Below are positions 43,101 to 53,651 of a stretch of DNA of 64,000 nucleotides, one piece after another. Each line of letters opens with the position of its first letter. Position 1 is the first letter of the stretch. The stretch is from Saprolegnia diclina VS20 (Eukaryota > Oomycota > Saprolegniomycetes > Saprolegniales > Saprolegniaceae), in the NCBI RefSeq assembly GCF_000281045.1, contig NW_008246080.1:257844-321843 (forward strand), given 5' to 3'. The position numbers and the translations under genes are program-made. The notes under the pieces were generated by a model. That model made no database searches. It was not told where the DNA came from and saw only the letters and a list, made by a program, of their open reading frames with translations.

Positions 43101-43961
43101 ATGCAGCACAAGCGTGCCCGAAAGCCCAAGCCGGCCGTGGTGCCACCGCGCCTGCAGCAGCCGACGACTGGCAGCGCGCCGCTAGCGTCTGACTACGAGG
43201 CCATTGCGCCCTATTTGAACCAAGGCACCTGCCGCTATTTTGTCCTCAAGACATTCAGCGAAGCCGACGTGCACAAGAGGTACCGCCTCAGAGTCGCTGG
43301 ATCGGTCGTCACAGCATGGCACGCATGGCATAGCATCAAGTATGGCATCTGGACGAGCACGTACATTAGCAACCACTTCCTCGACGCGGCCTTTGGCCGG
43401 GATCTCTCGTGCATGCGCCCGATCCTCTTCTTCTTCAGGTACAGTCCTCGATCCTCGCATCGCTCCAAGCCTCATCGTTGTATGGTTGCAGTGTCTGTGG
43501 CAGCAAGCACTTTTGCGGCATTGCGCGCATGACGTCGGGCCTCAACAGCGACCGCAATTTCTTGCTCTGGGAAAAAACCAAGTACGAAGGCTACTTCAAC
43601 ATCGAGTGGCTCGTCGTCAAGGACGTGCCCAACCACGCGCTCAAGACGATCGTGCTCCCGACCGACGGCAAAAACATCACGTCGGTGCGCGACTGCGACG
43701 AAATCCCGTTCAACGAGGTACACCATTACGAACCACCGTGGTATTATCATTCGAGTACAGGCGTCCGAGTTTCTGCAGCGCTTTGTCGCCCACGACGGGG
43801 CCACGAGTCTCTTGGAAGACATGGAGCACTACGACACGCTCCAGCGCGCCCTGGAAATCAAGCGTGGCTTGAGCAACGTCCCGCCGACAGCCGACGTCGA
43901 CGACTTCTTGACGCCCGCGATTGCGACCGAGGTGCGAAGGCGCCGCACTTCATCGTGTTAA
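43101..43961 (+). CDS. YTH-domain RNA-binding protein (m6A reader type)
   Basis: Short introns at about 43278-43331, 43438-43490 and 43717-43760 rejoin a YTH domain: CRYFVLKTFSEADVHKSIKY, GIWTSTYISNHFLDAAF, PILFFFSVCGSKHFCGIARM, FLLWEKTKYEGYFNIEWLVV, KDVPNHALKTIVLPTD and SVRDCDEIPF. The domain starts only ~40 residues from the N-terminus (MQHKRARKPKPAVVPPRLQQ). YTH domains bind N6-methyladenosine in a cage of three aromatic residues; two Trp equivalents are kept and the third appears as Tyr (TKYEGYF in place of DKWSGQF). The end is uncertain: reading on gives a stop at 43961, but splicing into a final exon ending near 44092 is possible. Confidence 0.85.
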
Positions 43962-44656
43962 CTGCAACGTACCTACATTGGCACGGACTGCCGTCTTTAT
44001 CTCGTTGCAAGCATATCTCTAATTCGAGCTACACCCGCCACGGATCACTAGCCTTTGCAGAGCGCATCCTGGCGAGCTCGTGGCTATTGTAGTGCGTTGT
44101 CACCAGGCGACCGACCTGAGCGGACCAAGGGTAAGTATTATAGTCTAGCTGGCTAGTCTTTGTTACTGCAAGGAAGAAAAAATTGCTTCCTCCATGCATC
44201 CCATGCATCCTTCTCGCGCTTCTCGCGCCTCGTCACAGCTGGACGTCGTCCATCTTCGAGGCGCGTTCTCGGCTCGGAGCTCCATGCACCAAGGTACGAC
44301 GTCGACAAGATGGTAAAGCTACTGGTCGAGTTGGTAGTACCTGACTCGTGGCGCTGTTGGTGGAGCTGCTGATGGCGCTGCTGGTGGCGCTGCTAGTGGC
44401 GCTGCTGGTGGCAGCTCCACATCTCGAGTGATGTGGCCGTGCCGACCACCGTTACAGCCTCGGGTTCCAGAGCTCGTGGGTATACAAAGGTCAAGTTGCG
44501 TGCCACTTGGTGGCGGCAGCACAGGGTGCTAATTTTAATAAATTGGCGGCAGGCGATACAAACGCAAGTATAGTTGTATTCAAGGTCAAAAATAGAAATT
44601 TAATTCGTCCGAAATCCAGAGCCGTTGCAGTTTTCATTTTCATTTGGCCGAGAAGT
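43962..44656. other. non-coding stretch with a GCTGCTGGTGGC repeat
   Basis: About 695 nt. It may include a last YTH exon near 44030-44092. A 12-nt repeat (GCTGCTGGTGGC-like, about six copies) lies at 44350-44412. The 44560-44640 part is AT-richer and probably the promoter of the next gene. Confidence 0.45.
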
Positions 44657-44944
44657 ATGGACAAGGGCGCGAAGCGGACCGTCGGCAAGTACATCAACAG
44701 CAACTACGGCTGGGCCTTCAACCTCATCGCGAGCAACATCCTCTTCTGGCTCGCGGGCTTCCCGACCGTCCAAAAGTACGGCTACTCGAGCGACAACTAT
44801 GACATTTACGGCGGGATTCCGTCCGGCGGCGAAGGCTCGGGCGTCTTCATCGTGACGCTCGTCCTCATGTGCATTTGCTACATTGTGTACTTTGGCCGCA
44901 TGGCGGCGTACCTCCTTAGCGACGAGCCCCACAAGGACGATTAA
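44657..44944 (+). CDS. small two-span membrane protein, unrecognised
   Basis: Single exon, 95 residues from MDKGAKRTVGKYINSNYGWA at 44657 to the stop at 44944. Two hydrophobic spans (FNLIASNILFWLAGF and VFIVTLVLMCICYIVYFG) surround a polar, Gly/Ser/Tyr-rich loop. The C-terminus LLSDEPHKDD is acidic. Strong codon bias supports a true gene. The shape suits a small ER or mitochondrial membrane subunit. An upstream frame from 44507 lacks coding composition, so 44657 is chosen. Confidence 0.7.
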   Translation: MDKGAKRTVGKYINSNYGWAFNLIASNILFWLAGFPTVQKYGYSSDNYDIYGGIPSGGEGSGVFIVTLVLMCICYIVYFGRMAAYLLSDEPHKDD

Positions 44945-45412
44945 GCGGCGACGCTAGAACCCTTGAACAAGATCCTTTGCGTGTTTTCGACGTATGTACT
45001 ATGGCCTTTTGTCGATGCGTTGAGCGCTACTACAGATGCGTTGAGTGGCGTGCCAGCTCTACGGAGCTCCGATAGCCACATCATGGAAGCGATCTTACGT
45101 CGCAACCCAGTTGTTGAGGCGACATGGAGCGAGCGGGTGGGCGGGAACTGGAAGCGTGCCGAGATCGCAGCATGCTTGAGGCTTTTCCCGAACCACTCGA
45201 GCAATGCATTGAGGTTGACGCTCGGTCCTGCTGCATGGTGCTGTGTCTGCTCAAGACATCTCGTATGCCATGGACGGAAGCACAGGCATGCCTGAGCTGC
45301 ATGACTGCCATGCGCCTTGCAGTAGAACAGACTAATGAGGGATACAGGCGCAGCGCAAGCAAAGGCTTGTTACTGGAATTAATGCAATGCGTGCCACGTA
45401 GCGGAGCAAGCT
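44945..45412. other. intergenic region, no clear feature
   Basis: About 470 nt between convergent genes. Plus-strand frames are open (45124-45429) but lack the codon bias of nearby genes, so they were not accepted. Confidence 0.4.
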
Positions 45413-46397
45413 TTAGTCCCGCTCGCTGATAGCCGTCAAGTAGCCGTCAATCTCGTTTTCGGTCAACTTCCGGAAGCTACGTTGTGGATGAGACTCGAGC
45501 AAGTGAGGGAGTAGGATGGCGACGTACCGTTCGCCTTCGACAATGATACCAACTTCGATCTCGCTCGGCTTGAAGTCGGCCGACAAGACCGACTGCAAGC
45601 ACGTGATTGCGGTGTGCACCGTCGTCTCGTGGTCCATCGCCGCATTGGCCTTGATCTTCTTCTCGAGGTAGTTGGTCGCTTCTTGGTCCTTGACACCAGC
45701 CGCCGTGGCCTTGTAGCCCCAGAAGTGGCCAGCCGGGTCGATCTTGTACAGCTGCGGGCCCTTCTCCTCGTCGACGCTACACAAATCATGACGCATCTGC
45801 AGACGACATGGTTGTGATGTACCTGATGAGCATGGTCACGACACCCAAGGCGCGCATTGAGGCATGCTGCGTGTAGACCTGCGAAATGTCGGCGAGGCGC
45901 TTCGCGAGCACGTGGCAGGGCACGGGGTAGCCATACTTGTGCTCAAAGTCGTGCGCTTCGTACCGCAAGCGCTGGACTTGGGCCTTGGCATCAGCTAGCG
46001 TCCACAGTCATTAGATTGCATACTAAGTGCTCTGCATACCGTAGAGACCCGTCATCAAGCACCCGATCAACGGCGTGATCTTGAAGATGTTGGTGACCGA
46101 GTCCGGGTCGATCAATTTGTCCTGCGCATCATCTCGATGAGGCCATGCCCACGCGACGATGGCCAACGTACCGGAACCTTCTTCTGTGTCACGACCACGC
46201 AGCTCTTGGCACCGCGCACGGCCACGGACGTGAGGCTGCTTTCCTTCACGGCCTTGAACGCGTACTCTACGCACGCCGCCATGAGCATGCGCTGCCACGT
46301 GCCATGGCCATGGCCATCAGCGGGTCCTACCGATCTGGTACAGGCGCCCATCCGGCGAGAAGATGGTAATGTGGCGATCGTAGCCGTCTCCAGACAT
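45413..46397 (-). CDS. PSMA6: 20S proteasome subunit alpha type 6 (alpha-1)
   Basis: Five exons on the minus strand. The start exon (46397) reads [20 protein letters not shown], then [60 protein letters not shown] and [20 protein letters not shown], and the last exon [20 protein letters not shown] and [20 protein letters not shown], ending ERD. This is PSMA6 by the alpha-type N-terminus, the YGYP helix region and the [10 protein letters not shown] signature. As an alpha subunit it forms the outer ring and gate of the 20S core and has no protease Thr. Introns are about 45-60 nt. It is divergent from the calcineurin-B-like gene. Confidence 0.96.
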
Positions 46398-46761
46398 TGC
46401 TGCTTCCTGCCGCTTGGTCGAAAGGGGAAAATCGGGATTGCCATCGCGGCCTCACATTGTCGCCCAGCACACACATACTCAAACCAAGAGAAGACCAAGC
46501 GCATACAAATTCGCAGTGTCTTTCGTAGTTCGAAGTCCTCGAAAGCGTAGTTCGAAGGCCAAAGCATATCTTTCGAACGATCCGCGCTGCCGCCGCCCGC
46601 TCGGAGCACGTCCACTCGAGGAGGATGACATACGAGTTCTTATGGATGGGCCATACAGGCCATCGCCGGTGGCAGCGACAGGTCGTTGGCATGCTGCCCG
46701 ACGGAGGCCATGCGACGCAACGCATAACGGCGCGAAACGTCAACGCAGTCGGGACCACTCC
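46398..46761. promoter_or_regulatory. divergent region between PSMA6 and the calcineurin-B-like gene
   Basis: About 360 nt with no accepted exon. An inverted TTCGAA/CGTAGTTCGAA-type motif lies near 46525-46560 (TTCGAAG twice), possibly regulatory. Confidence 0.35.
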
Positions 46762-47625
46762 ATGGGCCAGTACCTGGCAGCGCGCCGCGCGCCGCCGCCG
46801 TGCGATCTCTCGCCCGAGCAGATTGAGGAGATCCGCATGCTGACGCTGCGTACGTCATGTACTGCGTGAACAACGACGGCCATCCTCGGCCTTTTTGCTG
46901 TAGTCCCTGTCGAGGCCATTCTGCACTTTCGGACGCGGTTTCTTGTGTACAGCACCGACGATGCTATGAGCAAGGACGCCTTCTTGTCGATTCCAGGTAC
47001 GAGTACTGCGACTACTAGTAGAAACAGCCAAGGGGCGAGGCTAAGGCTGCACGCGCGTAGTCGTCGCGATCAATCCGCTGCGTGAACGCCTCTGGAGCCT
47101 CTTTGAGCTCACCCCGGAAGGCGACGTGGCGTTTCCCGTACGTCTTCCAGCGTCTTGCGCAAACTTCTGAACCGCATTAGGCTTTTGTGGCCGTCATGGC
47201 TGTCTTTACGTACCACAGCTCCAAGGATGCCAAGCTACGAGGTAGGCGTTCTGCAGCCTAGCGACGCCACTACAAAAGCACATACTAGCCTCGTTCAAGC
47301 TCCATGATTTCGATGGCGACGGACGCATCTCCAAAGCCGACTTGCTCGCGTACTTGTGTCTTGTCGCAGACTACGGCGACCCGACCGACGAGACGGAGAA
47401 GGTTGGCATTGGCTGCACTGTCTCGCCCTTGTGATGCGGTGAAGGACCTCGACATGGTGGTCACGCGCACGATGGAAGAGGTGTCGAGTGACGGGACGGC
47501 CGAGTTTCTGAGCTTTGACGACTTTGCAAGAGTACGTTGGAGGCTGATGGCTGAGGTGCATGGCGTTGCGCTACTAGGTGGTGCTCGCGACAGAGTTTGA
47601 GACCAAGTTATTGCTACCTCTGTAG
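46762..47625 (+). CDS. calcineurin-B-like EF-hand protein
   Basis: Six or seven short exons. It starts MGQYLAARRAPPPCDLSPEQ (Met-Gly allows N-myristoylation), then EEIRMLTLL joined to PVEAILHFRTRFLVYSTDDA and MSKDAFLSIP, VVAINPLRERLWSLFELTPE, then the clear EF-hand HDFDGDGRISKADLLAYLCL, then DLDMVVTRTMEEVSSDGTAE and FLSFDDFARVVLATEFETKL. Only one EF loop (DFDGDGRISKAD) is canonical; the others are degenerate. It resembles the regulatory subunit family (CNB/CBL), which binds phosphatases or kinases. A PPP-type phosphatase lies 10 kb away but there is no evidence that they pair. Confidence 0.75.
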
Positions 47626-47770
47626 TACTCATTCGACCTCAGATGCTACACGGATGAGAGCTCAAGGATCTTATGGCAAAGGTAGACAAGTGAAAATGTG
47701 ATGCCATGGCGAAGAACCATGTTGTGTTTTAAAGACTCCAATCTGAAAGTTTCCCTTAAGTAAAGACAAT

Positions 47771-48577
47771 TTACTTCTTCGACTTCTTGGTGGCGAGCTT
47801 GCGCGAGTAGAACTCGAGCTCCTTGCCCTCCAAGATGTAGCCGTCGCAGCGGCCCGACTGGCCGGGGCGCGACGAGATGCAAGCAAGGAGACGGCCCGAG
47901 TTGAACTGCTCCTCAATCTTGGGGTCGAGGACCTGGACGCGGGCGCGGGCGGCCTGCTTGCGCTCGACGTGGTTCGACTTCTTGGCAGCCTCCTCATCGT
48001 CGGCCTTGACCTTGCCGAGCTTGACGCCGTAGTGGGCTTCGTACCACTGGCGGAACGGCGTGGCATCGATCTGGATGATGGCGTTCTTGACGAGCGTCTT
48101 GGTGCGGACCAACTCGTTGTTCGACGCGTTGTAAAGCACGTCCAAGACACGCGTCTTGCGGGCCGTCACTTCCGTGCCCCACGAGAAGTTGCCGGTTTCG
48201 AGGCGAAGGGCGCGGAACTTGAGGTTACCGCCACGGACGCGGACCGTCGAGACACGCTTGGCGCCCATCTTGGTGTTGGCCGGCTGGCGGCCGAGCTCGA
48301 ACTTTCGCTTCTTGCGGAAGAACTTGCGCTTGCCACCGGTTTCACGGCGCTTGTGCTTCGAGTCACGGGAGATACCTACAGAGCATCATGCATCAGCACC
48401 ATGCACATAGATCATCGTTCGAATGCTGCACGACGGGGATACAGCAGTGAAGATGCTTCGCGCCCCGCAGCTGCGATGCAGCCGCGGGGTGCCAGGGCCC
48501 ATGGAGGCGGGCGCGCCTGGCGGGGCGGATCCCTCGACGTCGTACAGGCAATCGTAAGAGCAGGTCGGCGTACCCAT
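47771..48577 (-). CDS. RPS8: ribosomal protein eS8 (S8e)
   Basis: Two exons. The first is just ATGG (48577-48574), followed by an unusually long ~198-nt intron (to about 48376). The second begins GTATCTCCCG and codes [20 protein letters not shown], then [40 protein letters not shown] and [20 protein letters not shown], ending ATKKSKK. This is eS8 of the 40S subunit. Introns inside the first codons are common in ribosomal protein genes. Two TATCCGG elements lie about 170-190 nt upstream of the start. Confidence 0.95.
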
Positions 48578-48746
48578 CTTAGATGCTGTTCAGACGGAGC
48601 TAATACAGGAGTGATTTCAGCAAGGTTTTTGGCCCGTCGCCATTGGTGCCAAGCTGTGTTGGCCATTGGCTTGACGCGTGCGCGTGATTGGGCGGATATT
48701 AGCCAATCCAAGCGACGTACAGTTTTGCACCAGTGAACGCGCAGTG

Positions 48747-48772
48747 CCGGATAAGGTGGCATAATCCGGATA
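48747..48772 (-). promoter_or_regulatory. paired TATCCGG element upstream of eS8
   Basis: Copies at 48753-48747 and 48772-48766 on the gene strand, 19 nt apart. Confidence 0.4.
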
Positions 48773-49495
48773 AACGCAATTGCTTCGATGATTGATGACG
48801 CCTGGTGCTTGGGAGAGGCGCGAGATCGTGTCGACGAGACAAGGATGTACGCAGCAAGCTCGTAGCTGCTACTAGTAGCGAGGAAGACTATCTCGTGCAT
48901 AGATTGTATGGTATAATTGTGCGTCGCAGGACGGGGCATCTCGATGCGAACGGGTGCGGACATTAGGCAGCATCGCCTGAAGACCTGCAGACCAGCATGG
49001 TCCACCGTCGACCGCTAACATAACCAGTAGATCATGGGCGCAGCATGATAGCACCGTGATTGAGAGCATCGAATGCCAACAATGTGATGCAATGACTATC
49101 ATGCATGGGACCACGGGCGAAACCAAGATGGGCTGCTACCTCTATGTATCGTTCCTCTGGGGCGACGTTCGATCAATTTGACGCCGCGCCTCACCAGCAT
49201 GGGCGGTACCAGCACGGTGGTTCGAGCACAAACTAGATCCGGAGCTGCTTGACGTCGCTGCTACCATGCCGATGGCGCGCAATCTAGATATCCCCGTAGC
49301 CAAGACGCCTGTGCGGCCTCTAGCTACCAACGTGGCCCAGAGTGCTTGGATCTCGCTATACAGCCCTCCGTTCCGCCCGAGTGACATCGCAAGAAGTGAC
49401 TTGTGCGCCAGCGTTATGGTTGTGATTCGTCAGCATGACATTATCTAGTACCGAGACATGCAACATGCACATATAATGTAGTAATGCTCTAGACC

Positions 49496-49777
49496 ATGCC
49501 GATCGTCTTGCACCGCGACCTCCAGTCGCTGCCGCCGCCTCAGTCGCTAACGTCTCTTTAGGATCTTGACAATCTGCGGAGCTTTGACGCCGACCATGAC
49601 GCCTGGAAAGATTCGACCGACCGTGTCGTCACGGGCCTCACCCGCGGCCACACGCGTCGTAGGGCGACGACCGAAGAGCCAGACGAGCCCCCGTGCCGCC
49701 GCCTGCGCAGCCACGGCCCGGCGAGCGAAGGAAGAAGAAGGAGATTGCTAGACTCTACGTATGCGAAGTCTTTATAA
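49496..49777 (+). CDS. doubtful small gene or exon
   Basis: A frame of coding-like composition reads DLDNLRSFDADHDAWKDSTD then VVTGLTRGHTRRRATTEEPD and RRRLLDSTYAKSL, stop at 49775-49777. The upstream in-frame ATG at 49496 is followed by a TAG at 49559; a 57-nt intron (49505-49561) with a poor donor (GTCTTG) would join it in frame as MPI-DLDN. It could equally be a relic. No family recognised. Confidence 0.25.
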
Positions 49778-50121
49778 CAGCGAAGATAACGCGAAATACG
49801 CTCATAAGGTAAGACCATCCCTACACATCGTGACGCATCATCGTGATGCATCAGCTCCCACACCTCGATGCATCCGACTGCGGTCGTTCAAGAAGACTAC
49901 ATCGAAGAACCAAGAGGCACATCGCTGACTACCTCGAGCTAGTGGAGTAGAGACGAAGCTCATATCGCAAGTTAGTACGGTCCCTGTCAAGGTGTGTACA
50001 ATCTTTGTCATTTTGCGTTGGACGCGGTTTGGTACGCCAATATATATTGGACGGGCCTCACGCATCAATATATTGGCCCAATAATATTCCAGTGACCGGC
50101 AAATTTCTCATTTCGCTCCCG

Positions 50122-53100
50122 ATGGCCAAGCTCAAGCGGAAGCGCGAGGATGCGACCCCCGAGACGAGCGACCCGTATGGGATCCATCTGCCCATCTGCC
50201 CCAAGGAAGTCCACCGCAACATGCAGACGACGACAACGGCAGGGAAGAAGCGCGGGCCTCGTCCGGCCACCAACTGCAGCGAGAACCCCAACTGCATCTT
50301 CGGCCTCGGCGAGTACATGGAGGTCTGTCCCGCGCGATGCAAGCGCTACAGAAGCTCATGCAGAGCGTAGGGGATCTGGAAGACGCACCCAGCTGTGCTG
50401 GATGCGCTCGGCGACAACCCCTCCCTCGCGGTCCGGACGCGGGTGACAGAGGACGGACCAAGCACCCCGTGCGGCTTGCGCAACCTCGGCGCCACGTGCT
50501 ACGTCAACAGCATGGTCCAAGTTCTCTTCATGGATCTCGCCTTCCGCCGGGCCGTGCACGAGTGGAAGCCCAACGACCGGAGCCATGTTGATGTTGGTCG
50601 CCTCGGGCAGATGCAAGCCCTCCAGCGCCTCTTTGCGAGCATGCAGTTGAGCACCAAGTCTTTTGCCGACCCGCAAGCCTTCTCGGGTACATTGAGCCTC
50701 GACGAAGACATTCAGCAGGACGCCCATGTACATCTGCATATGCGTATTGCTTGTCGTGCTCAGACATGTGTAGGAATTTACAAAGCTGCTCTTGACCCAC
50801 CTCGAGTCCATCTTTGCTTTCTCGTCGGACGAGCGCCAGCGTAGCTTTATCAACCAGCACTTTCGCGGGCGCATGCAGAACGTCACGACGTGCTTGCACT
50901 GCAACATGGCGTCCACGCGGACCGAGCCCTTCAGCGACTTGGTGCGAGGCCCTCATACAATGTCTCTCATGGATCCTAGAGTCTTGGCATCCGGGGCCAC
51001 GCGACGGTGCGCGACTCGTTGGAGGTATGATACCCTTCTTCCATGGATCACGGAGCGGGATGGGTGCTAGGCGTTCTTGGCGCCCGAGCTGCTGGAAGGC
51101 GACAACATGTACTTTTGCGGCCACTGCCAAAGCAAGCAAATCGCGACGCGCCAGATCCAGCTAGATTACAGTGCGTTGCCACCGACGCTGTCGCTGCACT
51201 TTATGCGCTTCGTGTACGACGTCCGATTGCAAGCGAAGAAGAAGGTCCAGGACGCGATTGCGATGAGCGAAACCTTGGTGCTTGGGCCACACCACTACAA
51301 GCTCACGGCCGTGCTCAACCACAAGGGAACGACGGCGCATGCCGGCCACTACACGGCGACGGTCTTTAGCCCCGACGTGGGCGACTGGTTTTGCTTCAAC
51401 GATGTCGACGTGTCGCTTGTCGATGCGAGCGCCGTCGTCGGTCCGTCAAAGGAAGCGTACATGCTCATCTACTCGCGCGTCGCAACGCCGGTTGCGCCAG
51501 TCGACGCGATTCCATTTGCGAGTGACGTTGAGACGAGCAATGCGCAGTTTGTGCTGGAGCAAGACGCGTGGACAACCGAGGTTTGCTGCTTGTGCGTGTA
51601 CCAGGATCTCACTTATATGGTCGCAGGCCAACGCGATCCAAAGCAAGATCGAAGAGCGCAAGAAGACGTACCGAAGGACGTTTGAGGCATTTGCACCCGT
51701 ACCCGATGCGGACACTGAGACATATGCGTGGGTCGCGACTGCGTACATCCAGCACTGGGTCCGAGGTGCCGACATTGGGTCCAGCGGTGTCGGGTTTGCT
51801 TTCGACACATCTGCCTATTTGTGCGAGCACGGACGGTTGCAGCCAACGCTCGCGCGTCTGCACTACAAGCGGGTATCCCCTCGGGTTGTGACTGCGCTGG
51901 CGCCTCCGCCAGAGGTAGTCGTGTCGAGTGCTACGTTTGGGTATGTCTCCTACTGTTCCAAGAACACAGTTCTTATAGCTATGTGGGTGTAGCTGCGACG
52001 ACTGCATGGAGGCGTGGAAAGCGACGACGTTGCAGCTGCACAACGATACGCAAGGAGTTTTGAGCCAACTGTCACACCTCCAGGCAAACGACCAGGACGG
52101 CGTTGCGTACGTCATCAGTCGCAAGTGGGTCAACGCGTGGAAGGTGTGCGTGCAACACGGTGTGAAGAAGGTCAAAACCAAGCCCGAGAAGCTCGACGAG
52201 GCAGAGACGATCCTCAAGAACCCGATCAACGCGGACATTGTGTGCCCGCACGGCGCGCTGCGGCCCAACACGCGCAAGCAATGGCGCACGATCTCGCCTG
52301 TCTCGTGGGCATACTTTTCGCGCGAAAACGCGGTCGCGCTGGAGCTCAAGGCGACAGGCAGCGCCCGCGAGTGCGACGAGTGCGCGGCCGTCGCGTTCAA
52401 CTTGGAGGAGTACCATGCGCAAGCGCAAACAGCGCGCGACGACGTGCTGCGCGCGAACCCGATGCTCAAGAAGCTTTACAAGCGTCGGTTTGTGCATCCG
52501 TTTGACGATGCGACTGAGATGGCGTGCGACGTCCCGTATGTGGTGCTGCCGCGGCCGTGGCTCCAGCAGTGGCGCAAGTACTTTGACGACATGAGCGTCG
52601 ACGAGCCGCCACCACTAGACCTTGCAGCGTTTCAGTGTGCGCACGCCAAGTACGTGGTGCCGCACAACATCAAGCACACGTTGCTCCCGTCGTCCGTGCC
52701 GGAGAAGCGCCATGCCGACGAGGGCGAGCTCGTGACGGTCGACGAGTGGATGCGACTGTATGCGATCTACGGCGGCGTCGACACGCCCTTTGTGGTGTTG
52801 AAGCAAAACATAAGCCACGTGGTCTATGGCACGCTGGAAAGCACGGCGGATGTCGCCGAGATCGATCTTGTGCACAGTGTCCAGCTCTGCAAAGTGTGCG
52901 AAGCGGCGCGCGACGAAGAGTTTCGCAACTTTCACATGGGTGTCGTGCACGTCGAGGTGCTTGGCCCGGACGACGTACGTACCATTGTTTGTACGTTTGC
53001 ATGTCTCATACTATCGTTGTGGTCTAGGCTGTCCCGTCCAACGCGACTAATGTAAGCGCCACCGCGCTCTCCAAGCGACGTCGATCGAACCGAAAAAGTC

Positions 53101-53596
53101 GCAAGCAGCGCGAAACGCTACACGTCGAGTGCAACGCTGACGACACTGTCCTCCTCTTCAAGCACAAGGTATCTACCGAATGTGGTATGCTCGCGTCCGT
53201 AGACTGCGGTTAGATTCTCGAGCACTGCGACATTGACCCGAACCACCAAGTGCTCTACTTCAAAGGCGTCCTCTTGGAGAACAACACGAGCCTCAAGGCG
53301 GCGGGGTACGGACACAAAACATAGCAATCATCGCACGTCGGATTCAACGTGTTTCCAGGGTCGAAGTCCACGACACGGTCTTTATGCAGGCGCTCGATAG
53401 CGAGCTCGGCGACTCGGACGCGATTCTTGTCACGGGTCCAACCACGGAGCGAGAGCAAGGCTTTCGCTCGACAGCGTTCCATGCTGGACCATCCTCGACT
53501 GCATCTGCTGTCGAACTCGTGTGGGTGTGCGCGCAGTGCACGTTTGTCAACGACGCCGACCTTATTGCCTGCGAAGTGTGTGACGCGCCCCACTAG
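50122..53596 (+). CDS. USP48-like ubiquitin carboxyl-terminal hydrolase
   Basis: About nine short introns. Starts MAKLKRKREDATPETSDPYG. The USP catalytic core has the Cys box TPCGLRNLGATCYVNSMVQV, the QQDAQEFTKLLL region across an intron, the zinc-ribbon pairs (TCLHCN, YFCGHCQSK) and the His box NHKGTTAHAGHYTATVFSPD. C-terminal to it are DUSP-like segments (WRTISPVSWAYFSRENAVAL; FVVLKQNISHVVYGTLESTA), a ubiquitin-like domain (LHVECNADDTVLLFKHKILE and LYFKGVLLENNTSLKAAGVE), and a final RanBP2-type zinc finger WVCAQCTFVNDADLIACEVC. The first two thirds fit the USP48/UBP26 family, which deubiquitinates histone H2B. The terminal zinc finger is the last domain before the stop. Confidence 0.85.
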
Positions 53597-53651
53597 TTGA
53601 CAGACGACGACGACGACGCAGATCTTATCCTTATCGTACAACAATGCAGTC

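Larger units (their letters stand above)
48578..50121. other. emptiest stretch of the window, 1.5 kb
   Basis: From 48578 to 48780 lies the eS8 promoter (CCAAT-like word at ~48665 and ~48702, paired TATCCGG elements). Between 48800 and 49490 no frame shows coding composition. A possible small gene or fragment lies at 49496-49777. 49800-50121 precedes the USP48 gene and is AT-richer. No RNA gene or transposon was recognised. Confidence 0.45.

Noticed and set aside
45124-45429. Plus-strand frame of ~100 residues
   Set aside because: No codon bias or recognisable family; lies opposite the end of the PSMA6 gene.
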